Source of the DNA: Crocinitomix catalasitica ATCC 23190
GTDB lineage: Bacteria > Bacteroidota > Bacteroidia > Flavobacteriales_D > Crocinitomicaceae
Length of the DNA: 64,000 nucleotides
Assembly (NCBI RefSeq): GCF_000621625.1
Contig: NZ_JHXV01000016.1
Span: 32,773-96,772, forward strand
Direction of reading: 5' to 3'
Position numbers and translations under genes: made by a program. Below the pieces are notes generated by a model, which saw nothing but the letters and a program-made list of their open reading frames with translations, searched no databases and was not told where the DNA came from. Shown piece by piece: positions 51,844-59,354 of this stretch (positions are counted from its first letter, which is position 1; each line of letters opens with the position of its first letter).

Positions 51844-52521
51844 TTATATAAAGGAGAGCAATTCTTTTAGTTCATCGAAAATATGTGTCGGATTTGCTGA
51901 TGCTAATTGTTCTCTGTTTTGAGCGCCAGTTGTAACGCCAATGGAATAAAGGCAATCGGCCGCTTGACCTTCTTGTATATCAACTATAGAATCACCAATT
52001 TTAGCGACGTTAGTAGCTGATATTACTCCTGTTTTGTCCATTGCCTTCAGAATCATATCTGGGTGTGGTCTTCCGTTTATTACATCGTCAGCCGTAACTA
52101 ACGTGTCGTATTCAACACCTTCTGTCCATTTTAAATTCTTTAGTAATTTTGAAGCGGTACTTGAATCGTAGCCAGTGTTTAATGCTACTTTTATTGACTT
52201 ATTTTTGAGTTCTGAAAATAAATCTTCAACACCAATGAATGATTTCACTTTAAGATTGTCGTATGCAATACTTAGCCTGATTTTGAAATCGTTAAATAAT
52301 TCTTCAATTAATGTGTCATCATGATCGAAATTCATCGCAACCATTAAGTCTTTTATCGCTTGTTGTTTCTCTTTACCTGCACAGTAAGTTAGGACTTTTG
52401 GTAAGTTTACGTTGAATCCTTTTGCTTGTATTGTTGCTAAAATCGTTTTGTATACCACGTTGTCTTCATCAATCGTAGTACCGGCCATGTCAAAGACGAC
52501 CAGTTTAATTTTTTGTTTCAT
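51844..52521 (-). CDS. Phosphonatase-like HAD hydrolase (PhnX-like, TIGR03351-type)
   Basis: A 225-residue HAD hydrolase. Motif I is V-V-F-D-M-A-G-T-T-I-D-E-D (nucleophile D12), motif II ALNTGYDSS, motif III GRPHPDMI and motif IV KIGDSIVDIQEG. The M-A-G-T-T-I-D form of motif I and the cap with CAGKEKQQAIKDLM are typical of phosphonoacetaldehyde hydrolase and the TIGR03351 clade, which is named for its link with FAD oxidoreductases of clade TIGR03364; such a gene is at 62513. Catalysis of C-P cleavage in PhnX needs a cap-domain Schiff-base lysine; whether K50 or K52 here fills that role needs alignment. It follows the regulator gene in one operon. Confidence 0.85.
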   Translation of the reverse strand: MKQKIKLVVFDMAGTTIDEDNVVYKTILATIQAKGFNVNLPKVLTYCAGKEKQQAIKDLMVAMNFDHDDTLIEELFNDFKIRLSIAYDNLKVKSFIGVEDLFSELKNKSIKVALNTGYDSSTASKLLKNLKWTEGVEYDTLVTADDVINGRPHPDMILKAMDKTGVISATNVAKIGDSIVDIQEGQAADCLYSIGVTTGAQNREQLASANPTHIFDELKELLSFI

Positions 52522-52533
52522 ATATGTTTTTAG

Positions 52534-53106
52534 TTATTTATAAAAGTAAATTACCAGCATTTCCGCTGGTTCGTTTGATGTATTAATAGGGACATGCGGA
52601 ATGTTGCCATTGTAATACAATAAATCACCTTTTTCCAATGTGATTACTTCTTCATCTAGATGATAGTCAACTTTTCCGCGAATCATGAATTTAAGTTCGT
52701 GTGCATCTGTTGTTACTTTTTCTCGCTTATTCTCTGGATCTATCACAAGAAAATTAACTTCAAATGAACTTGGGCCAGACGAAGCATTCAGACCAAAAAA
52801 ATAATTAAATCCTAGACTCTTGTTTTCACGATCAATCTTTTTTCGATCTCCGCTCTTCAATAAAATATAAGTCTGCTCATCTTCATGTTCTAATTTTTGA
52901 AAGAAATCCCCTAAAGGACATTGTAATTCTTCAATTAATTTTATTGTAACATGAAGAGAAGGTATTATTCTTCCGTTCTCAATTCTTGAAAGCATTCCTT
53001 TCGATATGCCAGCTTTGTCTGCTAAGGTTTGAACTGTTAATCCTTCAAAAACTCTTAACTCTTTTATTTGTCTGCCTATCTGAGTTATGTTGTCGTGTTT
53101 TACCAT
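52534..53106 (-). CDS. XRE-cupin transcriptional regulator
   Basis: A 190-residue regulator: N-terminal Cro/C1 HTH (IGRQIKELRVFEGLTVQTLADKAGISKGMLSRIENGR, positions about 53085-52980) and a C-terminal cupin domain (HELKFMIRGKVDYHLDEEVITLEKGDLLYYNGNIPH, with GDLLYYNGNIPH as cupin motif 2). The cupin normally binds a small ligand that changes DNA binding. It stands divergent to the MFS carrier gene, with the candidate operator repeats between, and is co-transcribed with the HAD hydrolase. It is therefore the likely sensor for the island's substrate. Confidence 0.88.
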   Translation of the reverse strand: MVKHDNITQIGRQIKELRVFEGLTVQTLADKAGISKGMLSRIENGRIIPSLHVTIKLIEELQCPLGDFFQKLEHEDEQTYILLKSGDRKKIDRENKSLGFNYFFGLNASSGPSSFEVNFLVIDPENKREKVTTDAHELKFMIRGKVDYHLDEEVITLEKGDLLYYNGNIPHVPINTSNEPAEMLVIYFYK

Positions 53107-53114
53107 ATTGAATG

Positions 53115-53122
53115 CAAATATA
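53115..53122 (-). promoter_or_regulatory. -7 box for the regulator/hydrolase operon
   Basis: Minus-strand TATATTTG lies nine bases before the regulator ATG at 53106. The -33 is unclear; the first operator repeat begins 11 bases upstream of this box. Confidence 0.5.
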
Positions 53123-53132
53123 TATAATTAAT

Positions 53133-53170
53133 GTTGCTTATAGGTAAACAATTGTTGCCTTAATGTAAAC
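53133..53170. promoter_or_regulatory. 17-bp direct repeats, candidate operator of the XRE-cupin regulator
   Basis: GTTGCTTATAGGTAAAC (53133-53149) and GTTGCCTTAATGTAAAC (53154-53170) share 12 of 17 positions and are 21 bp apart, two helical turns. Each is an imperfect GTT-N11-AAC inverted repeat. The palindrome AACAATTGTT lies between them. A third match, GTTTCGTATAAGTAAAC at 53253-53269, overlaps the first codons of the MFS gene. Confidence 0.6.
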
Positions 53171-53191
53171 TTAACAATTACTTTACGAATT

Positions 53192-53227
53192 TTGTAGTCT
53201 ACTAAATACGGGCATTGTATAATTTTG
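53192..53227 (+). promoter_or_regulatory. Candidate promoter of the MFS-led operon
   Basis: A -7 TAATTTTG (53220-53227) and an upstream TTG (53192-53194) are 25 bases apart, longer than consensus, so the -33 is doubtful. The -7 placement supports the ATG at 53251 rather than the TTG at 53215. Confidence 0.4.
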
Positions 53228-53250
53228 AGCCATCAAATAGAAATAAAAAT

Positions 53251-54564
53251 ATGTTTCGTATAAGTAAACAATATCTTGAAGGGCAGTTGGTGAAGAATAA
53301 GGGTTTTTTTATGCTCTGGTGTTTTGTTGCATCTTTTGGTGCCTACTTTTCTATGTATGCTTTTCGTAAGCCATTTAGTGCTGGATTATTTGATGAAGGA
53401 GATGATTTATTTATTGCATCAAAAGCATTTTTTATAATCGCGCAAGTAATGGGTTATATGTGTTCTAAATTTATAGGAATAAAAGTTATTTCTGAATTGA
53501 AGGGGAAGCACCGTGTGATTTTCATAATCAGTCTTATCGTTTTTTCTGAAATAGCATTGCTATTTTTTGCATGGTCTCCCCTTCATCTTAAATTTATTTT
53601 TCTATTCATGAACGGGCTTCCGTTGGGTATGGTTTGGGGAATAGTGTTCAGCTTTTTAGAAGGGAGAAAGGTCACTGAATTTATAGCGTCAGGATTATGT
53701 ATCAGTGCTATCATATCATCAGGTTTTCTTAAATCATTTGGCCGTTATTTTATTGAAATATTAGGTGTTAATGAGTATTGGATGCCTGTTTTGATTGGGT
53801 TGGTTTTTATTCCATTCTTTTTGTTTTTTGTTTGGATGCTTTGGTTGATCCCTCCACCGTTAGCAGAAGATATCGCCCTTAAGAAAAAACGTGTTCCAAT
53901 GATGAAAAAAGATAGGAGAAGGTTTTTGAAAAAATATAAAATTGGTATTCTAATGTTGGTGGCTTCGTACGCTATGCTTTCAATTTTCCGGGATTTCCGG
54001 GATAATTTTAGTGTCGAAATTTGGGCAGAAATGAATGCGAATGCTGATTTTTCTGTTTTTCTTGAAACTGAAACGGTAGTCGGTATAGTTGTGGTTTTAT
54101 GCATGGGATTGTTTACAATTTTTAAAAATAATGCGAATGGCTTAATTGCAACTTATCTAATTATTGCGTTAGGATTTTTATTAATCATTTCTTCCACCTT
54201 GTTTTTCGAATCAAATTATATCAGTCCTTATACTTGGATGATAGCTAGCGGTATTGGTCTTTACTTGTCCTATGTGCCGTTTCAAGTTGTGATTTATGAA
54301 AAACTAATCGCATGGTTAAATGAAAAAGGTAACGCAGGGTTTTTAATGTATTTGTCAGATAGTACTGGATATCTATTCGCTGTTTCGATTTTAACCTTTA
54401 CTGAATTTTTATCCTGGGAGATTGATTGGTTAGATTTTATTATCAAAACAGCTTATTTAACTGGAATATTAGGGGTTGTTCAGCTTGTAATTTCATTTGT
54501 ATACTTCATGAAAAGGGATACAAAAACTAAATCTATAATACTTAGTCCTTATGAAAATAATTAG
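53251..54564 (+). CDS. MFS-type transporter, DUF5690-like
   Basis: A 437-residue membrane protein with about twelve hydrophobic segments. After a short basic N-terminus come FFMLWCFVASFGAYFSMYAFRKPFSAGLF, AFFIIAQVMGYMCSKFIGIKVISELKGKHR and a basic loop KKKRVPMMKKDRRRFLKKYK halfway, as in organophosphate:phosphate antiporters and the DUF5690 group. The start at 53251 is chosen because it gives MFRISKQYLEG and lies downstream of the -7 box. As the first gene of the plus-strand side of the island it is the likely inner-membrane importer. Its last 14 bases overlap the next gene. Confidence 0.78.
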   Translation: MFRISKQYLEGQLVKNKGFFMLWCFVASFGAYFSMYAFRKPFSAGLFDEGDDLFIASKAFFIIAQVMGYMCSKFIGIKVISELKGKHRVIFIISLIVFSEIALLFFAWSPLHLKFIFLFMNGLPLGMVWGIVFSFLEGRKVTEFIASGLCISAIISSGFLKSFGRYFIEILGVNEYWMPVLIGLVFIPFFLFFVWMLWLIPPPLAEDIALKKKRVPMMKKDRRRFLKKYKIGILMLVASYAMLSIFRDFRDNFSVEIWAEMNANADFSVFLETETVVGIVVVLCMGLFTIFKNNANGLIATYLIIALGFLLIISSTLFFESNYISPYTWMIASGIGLYLSYVPFQVVIYEKLIAWLNEKGNAGFLMYLSDSTGYLFAVSILTFTEFLSWEIDWLDFIIKTAYLTGILGVVQLVISFVYFMKRDTKTKSIILSPYENN

Positions 54565-54937
54565 TGTCAAACATTTTATCTTTTGTGTTGGTGTTTTACT
54601 AATGTCAAACAGTCTTTTAGCAGGAGAGCCGGATTCTTTAACTCAAAATAAAATCTTACAAGATTTTGAAAATTGTCTTGCCGAATCGGATTATACGAAT
54701 TACTCAAATACAAGAGATGCCTTTAAAGTATCGATTGATAGTGATCAAGAATTCCAGGAAAATATTTGGAATGCTGCGCTAATTGCAGCAAGGCATTTTC
54801 GTGATTTCGGATTCACAAAATACATTTATGATATGCAAATGAACGAACATAGTACCATTTGCGATAAAAACTGTAAGCATCAAAGTCATCATAACCATAA
54901 CCATAACCATAACCATCACCAACACAATCATAATTAA
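54551..54937 (+). CDS. Periplasmic protein with histidine-rich tail
   Basis: A 128-residue exported protein: signal peptide 1-24 (ending LLAG), then about 75 helical residues and a metal-ligand C-terminus, CDKNCKHQ followed by ten His within the last 18 residues. The DNA of the tail is a microsatellite of ATAACC units. Such tails bind zinc, nickel or copper. It lies between the transporter and receptor genes, and the alkaline-phosphatase-superfamily enzyme in the same operon needs two metal ions, so metal supply is a sensible, unproven guess. Confidence 0.65.
   Translation: MKIISVKHFIFCVGVLLMSNSLLAGEPDSLTQNKILQDFENCLAESDYTNYSNTRDAFKVSIDSDQEFQENIWNAALIAARHFRDFGFTKYIYDMQMNEHSTICDKNCKHQSHHNHNHNHNHHQHNHN
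54891..54914 (+). repeat. ATAACC hexanucleotide microsatellite in the His-rich tail
   Basis: Four perfect tandem copies of ATAACC, then ATCACC, encode alternating His-Asn. In-frame gain or loss of units would change the number of His residues without breaking the frame. Confidence 0.85.
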
Positions 54938-54941
54938 GATA

Positions 54942-57900
54942 ATGCAATCAAAAAAAATCATTTTCGTTTTTATTTTCCTGATCAATTCTTTGGGTTTTGC
55001 TCAAACGGGTACCATTTTAGGTAAAGTAGTGCATGATAATGAATCAATACCATTTGTTTTGGTGGCCATTGATTCATTAGATATTAAAGTCAAATCAGAT
55101 TTAAATGGTTTGTTCAGTATTGAAAATATTCCTTTTGGGACGCATCAAATACGTTTTGTATTTACAGGTTACGAAATCAAAAATGAAACTGTAATAATTG
55201 AGACTGATGTTTTAAGAATGGGGGATATTAGTCTTAATATGGGTGAAGGTAAAGCGTTGAATAGTGTAGACGTTAGCCATAAACTTAAAAACAGTCAAGT
55301 TCGAGGGAATTATATCCAAAAGATGGAGAATGCTATTAGCAATGTTGAATATGTAGGTGATGGAGAAATGCCTGCCTATAATGCAGCAGAAAATCTTCAA
55401 AAAATGCCTTCTGTAACAATTCAAAAAGATCAAGGAGAAGGACGATATATGTCTGTAAGAGGAACGCCAACTGATTGGAATAGTTCGCTAATTAATGGAG
55501 ATAGACTGCCTGTTGCTGATGAGGATTCTGAAACACGAACCATGGCATTTGATGTCCTTTCTTCAGACTTATTAGATTATATTAAAGTCACAAAAGCGCT
55601 TACGCCAGACATGGAAGGGGATGCTATTGGTGGTGCTGTCGATTTTACAACAAAAACTTCTCCAGATTCTTTTGAATTGAGAATAAATTTAATGAATGGA
55701 TACAGCACACAAGCTGAAAAGCCACTTTATAATATTAGCTTATTTCATGGAAGTAGAACAAAGGATAAACGTTTCGGTTATTTAATAAGTGGATCTCTTT
55801 TTCAAAGGAATTATGGGACGGATAATTTTGAAGTAGTTTACGGTTCTAATTTTAATCAAGGAATAAATAGACTTGAGCTTAGAGATTATATTGGTGAGAG
55901 AACAACAGCGGCTGGTAATATTGCATTGGATTATACTTTTAAAAATAAGTCTCAAATTTATTTTAAGGGGTTAACCGGGTATTTTTTAGATGCTGAAAGA
56001 AATCGAAAAACACGTTATAATTATGCGGTTGGAGCTGGTTCAACTGTTAGTTTACAACATATTTATTCACGCGCAAATTCTTTACTTTATGGAGGTGAAT
56101 TCGGTACAAATCTAAATCTTTCGTCTAAATGGAAACTCGATTTAAAGTATGCCTATTATAGCAATAGTTTTGAGTATGGAAATGTTCCTTTCGGGGGTAA
56201 TGACGAGCGTAACGGTTATCAAGTAATTACTTTTGAGCAGTATAATATCAATTATCTCGATCAAGTTTATATTGATAAACATGGCAATGCATATCAATCT
56301 GATGAAAATGGAAATCCTGTTGATAAAGATGGTACTGTTATCACGGATCCAAGTTTAGAATTGGCAAGGGTTAAACTAATCGGGCCAGACAATCCTTTGG
56401 GGAATGGGGACGAATGGGATAATATTCAACCAAAGGCAAAGCAAGCATTGGTTGCAGAAGAGTTTGAATTTTCAAATGCATATACTGAATTGAACACAAC
56501 TTGGGAACGAGATCCACTTATTGCTCAGTTCGATTTGTCATATGTCCCAAATAGACGCGTTAATTTTAAATATGGAGGTAAAGTTCGTTTTAAAGAAGGT
56601 TATAGAAAGTTATCTCTTCACGAATGGAAACAAAATTTTGACGTATTTACGAAACCTATTTTTCTAACGAATTATAGACACAGCGATCTTGATTTGAATG
56701 GTGGTTTTTTAGAAGAGCTTGATCAACCATACGAAGGACAGTTTATGCCTTTTTTAGATGATTCTTTTTCTGATGGTTTCATTAATAGTTTAGGAGATAC
56801 GCTCAGAGAAGATCCTATGAATCCAGCACATCATAGTTATTATGAGTTTGTTGGTGCGAAATATAGCTATGAAGAACAAGTTTATGCTTCATATTTGATG
56901 ACCGATTATTCAATTTCAGATAAATTAAGTTTTATTGGGGGGGTAAGAGCTGAATATACGGTGCTAAATATGTGGGCTGATTCATTAATGGATGGTGATG
57001 ATGATTGGTTTTTAGCGAATGTATATGATGTTCCCAATGGGGGGTATGAAATCGTACCAATCGACGACGATCCATATGCCGGTGAATTAGAACCGATTAA
57101 AGAATATACAGTAGGTTATCCAGTTGTAGAGGTGCAGAATAATCAAGAGTATCTTTCTTTTTTGCCTATGCTTCACTTACGATATGATTATTCAAATCAG
57201 TTGATTTATAGATTGGGATTGACGCGGTCTTTTCGCCGTCCGAATTTTATTGAAACTAAGCCTGGTTCTCCGATCATTGATTTTTCAAATCTTGAATACA
57301 ATCAAGGGAATCCAAATTTGAAACCCGCTTATGCGTGGAATGCAGATTTTATGGTAGAGTATTATATGCCAAATGCAGGAATTTTTTCCGCTGGTATTTT
57401 TGGGAAAAGAATTAAAGATCATATATATCGTACAATTACTGCTGATATAGATCCTCAGACAGGGATTATCTATAAGTCATATCAGAATGCAGAAGCACCA
57501 ATATTTTTGATGGGAGCTGAAGTGAATTTGAGAAAATATTTAGACTTTTTAAACGGGTTTGCAAAGAATTTTGGGATTGAAACGAATGTCACCTTCACCC
57601 ATTCTGAAATGAATTTTCCAGGGCGAAGCTTTACGCAAGCCTTGCCATTACAGCCTAAATTCCTTTTTAATGGAACATTATTATATACTAATCGGGAAAA
57701 GGGCTTCAATATTCGATTGGCAGCCAACTATACAGGTGGTTATCTAATGGAAGTAAATACGTCGGCAATTCAGACTGATTCTGGTGAACTCGGTTTGATA
57801 AATGACAACACAGAATTTGATGTTTTTATGAAGGACAAGTGGTCACTCGATTTTAGCGCGTCTTATAAAGCCTTTAAATTTTTGAAATTATATGTAGAGT

Positions 57901-58013
57901 GCACAAATCTATTAAACACTCCCCTTTATATCTATCGTGGCCAAGAATTTAGACCAATTCAGGTTGAATTCTATGGCTTACGACTCAATTTCGGCCTCAA
58001 ATTCGACTTATAA
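54942..58013 (+). CDS. TonB-dependent receptor (outer-membrane importer)
   Basis: A 1023-residue receptor: signal peptide (1-20, ending GFAQ), carboxypeptidase-regulatory-like domain (about 22-105, GKVVHDNESIPFVLVAIDS), plug domain (NAAENLQKMPSVTIQKDQGEGRY, SVRGTPTDWNSSLINGDRLP, GDAIGGAVDFTTK, about 140-240) and a 22-strand barrel ending in NFGLKFDL. The plug wording VRG-x-N-Y-x-type motif SVRGTPTDW and AIGGAVDFTTK match the TIGR01782-type group. No SusD gene is adjacent, so this is not a classic starch-type pair. Likely substrate is the product or precursor handled by the neighbouring enzymes. Confidence 0.9.
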   Translation: MQSKKIIFVFIFLINSLGFAQTGTILGKVVHDNESIPFVLVAIDSLDIKVKSDLNGLFSIENIPFGTHQIRFVFTGYEIKNETVIIETDVLRMGDISLNMGEGKALNSVDVSHKLKNSQVRGNYIQKMENAISNVEYVGDGEMPAYNAAENLQKMPSVTIQKDQGEGRYMSVRGTPTDWNSSLINGDRLPVADEDSETRTMAFDVLSSDLLDYIKVTKALTPDMEGDAIGGAVDFTTKTSPDSFELRINLMNGYSTQAEKPLYNISLFHGSRTKDKRFGYLISGSLFQRNYGTDNFEVVYGSNFNQGINRLELRDYIGERTTAAGNIALDYTFKNKSQIYFKGLTGYFLDAERNRKTRYNYAVGAGSTVSLQHIYSRANSLLYGGEFGTNLNLSSKWKLDLKYAYYSNSFEYGNVPFGGNDERNGYQVITFEQYNINYLDQVYIDKHGNAYQSDENGNPVDKDGTVITDPSLELARVKLIGPDNPLGNGDEWDNIQPKAKQALVAEEFEFSNAYTELNTTWERDPLIAQFDLSYVPNRRVNFKYGGKVRFKEGYRKLSLHEWKQNFDVFTKPIFLTNYRHSDLDLNGGFLEELDQPYEGQFMPFLDDSFSDGFINSLGDTLREDPMNPAHHSYYEFVGAKYSYEEQVYASYLMTDYSISDKLSFIGGVRAEYTVLNMWADSLMDGDDDWFLANVYDVPNGGYEIVPIDDDPYAGELEPIKEYTVGYPVVEVQNNQEYLSFLPMLHLRYDYSNQLIYRLGLTRSFRRPNFIETKPGSPIIDFSNLEYNQGNPNLKPAYAWNADFMVEYYMPNAGIFSAGIFGKRIKDHIYRTITADIDPQTGIIYKSYQNAEAPIFLMGAEVNLRKYLDFLNGFAKNFGIETNVTFTHSEMNFPGRSFTQALPLQPKFLFNGTLLYTNREKGFNIRLAANYTGGYLMEVNTSAIQTDSGELGLINDNTEFDVFMKDKWSLDFSASYKAFKFLKLYVECTNLLNTPLYIYRGQEFRPIQVEFYGLRLNFGLKFDL

Positions 58014-58035
58014 ATAAAAAATAAAATTTAAAAAA

Positions 58036-59310
58036 ATGAAAACAAAAATGAAATTAAAATCAATTGGTAAAATCAAGACATTGCTAGTGGCATCCTGTCT
58101 TGTAAGTATGGGTAGTATATATGCCCAAGATGAACATGATGAATATAAAATGTTATTCATTGGTATTGATGGTGTTCGATCTGATGCATTAAAACAGCTA
58201 ATGGATGATGATTTAGTTCCTAACATGGAAGCTTTGTTTGCTACTGGAACATACACGTTTGATTCATGGCATTTAGGGATAACTTCTTCCGGTCCGTCAT
58301 GGTCGGATATGTTGACGGGTGTTTGGGAAAACAAACACAATGTGACCAGTAATAGTTATACCGGTAGTGATTATGATACTTATCCATACTTCCCTACTAG
58401 AGTTAAAGAATGTCGTCCAAATGCAAAAGCTGTTCAAGTTACTTCTTGGAGTCCAATGAGTGACAATGTCTACAATGACGGATGGGATAATAAATTAATT
58501 CCGCCAACAGATGATGCTTGTGCTTTGGCTGCACAATCTCAATTAATTGATCCAGCTTTAGATATTTTATTTGTTCACTTTGATGATGTAGATGCTGCAG
58601 GACATGGGAATGGTTTTAACCCTGCAATTCCGGCATATATGAATGCAATTACTTATGTCGATACGAAAGTAGGGCAAGTGATTGATGCCTTATATGCAAG
58701 AACGAATTTTGCGAATGAAAAGTGGGTTATCATGCTAACAACTGATCACGGTGGAACTGGAACATCTCATGGCGGGAATTCTGACACTGAAAGACATATT
58801 TGGTGGGTGGCGAACGGTTATGGGATACCTTCAATGGAAATTACAGGAGCGGATCCTGGGTCGTACCGTTTTGGAGATGCACCTGATCCTGAATTAATTC
58901 AAACAACACCTGTTTTAACTGATATCGCAGTTACAGCAATTGATCATTTAGTACCAGGTACAGATTGTGAAGAAAGTCATAAGGCTGATTGGGCATTAGA
59001 TGGCAAGTCGTGGTTAGATGAAGGGAGCCTTTATGTTGAAGGAAATAATTTTGACAACATTATCGATGTAAATATTTTTCCAAATCCTAATAATGGGGTT
59101 TTTGATGTGGTTGTCAACCTTACTCAAGGTGAAAATTATCAAGTTATTTTAACTGATTTAGCTGGTAAAACTGTATTTGAAAAAGAGCTAGAATATTTTG
59201 ATGGCTATAGTAAGCTAAAGGTCGATTTACAACAGTTTGAAAATGGTGTTTACTTGATGAGTGTGAAAAGTGGTGATAAAATAATTACAAAAAAGGTGGT
59301 CAAACACTAA
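58036..59310 (+). CDS. T9SS-exported alkaline-phosphatase-superfamily phosphodiesterase/phosphonohydrolase
   Basis: A 424-residue secreted enzyme of the nucleotide pyrophosphatase/phosphodiesterase group. Signal peptide 1-30; metal-ligand block MLFIGIDGVRSD (about 37-48), nucleophile region TSSGPSWSDMLTG, then VHFDDVDAAGHGNG (D and H ligands) and LTTDHGGTGTSHGG (D-H and H ligands). The C-terminal about 75 residues are a type A T9SS sorting domain (IFPNPNNGVF ... YLMSVKSGDKIITKKVVKH). The superfamily also includes phosphonoacetate hydrolase, so substrates may be phosphate or phosphonate esters. It probably acts outside the cell, releasing a product for the receptor. Confidence 0.85.
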   Translation: MKTKMKLKSIGKIKTLLVASCLVSMGSIYAQDEHDEYKMLFIGIDGVRSDALKQLMDDDLVPNMEALFATGTYTFDSWHLGITSSGPSWSDMLTGVWENKHNVTSNSYTGSDYDTYPYFPTRVKECRPNAKAVQVTSWSPMSDNVYNDGWDNKLIPPTDDACALAAQSQLIDPALDILFVHFDDVDAAGHGNGFNPAIPAYMNAITYVDTKVGQVIDALYARTNFANEKWVIMLTTDHGGTGTSHGGNSDTERHIWWVANGYGIPSMEITGADPGSYRFGDAPDPELIQTTPVLTDIAVTAIDHLVPGTDCEESHKADWALDGKSWLDEGSLYVEGNNFDNIIDVNIFPNPNNGVFDVVVNLTQGENYQVILTDLAGKTVFEKELEYFDGYSKLKVDLQQFENGVYLMSVKSGDKIITKKVVKH

Positions 59311-59354
59311 AAATCTTTTAATCTCCTGTTAGGCAGGAATAATAACTATCAATT

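Noticed and set aside
54889..54930. Tandem ATAACC repeat as a possible CRISPR-like or origin-type iteron
   Set aside because: It is an in-frame microsatellite coding for His-Asn in an exported protein; units are six bases, without spacers.
54942..58013. SusC/SusD polysaccharide-utilisation locus around the TonB receptor
   Set aside because: No SusD-type lipoprotein and no glycoside hydrolase is nearby; the receptor's plug motifs fit the TIGR01782-like group instead.
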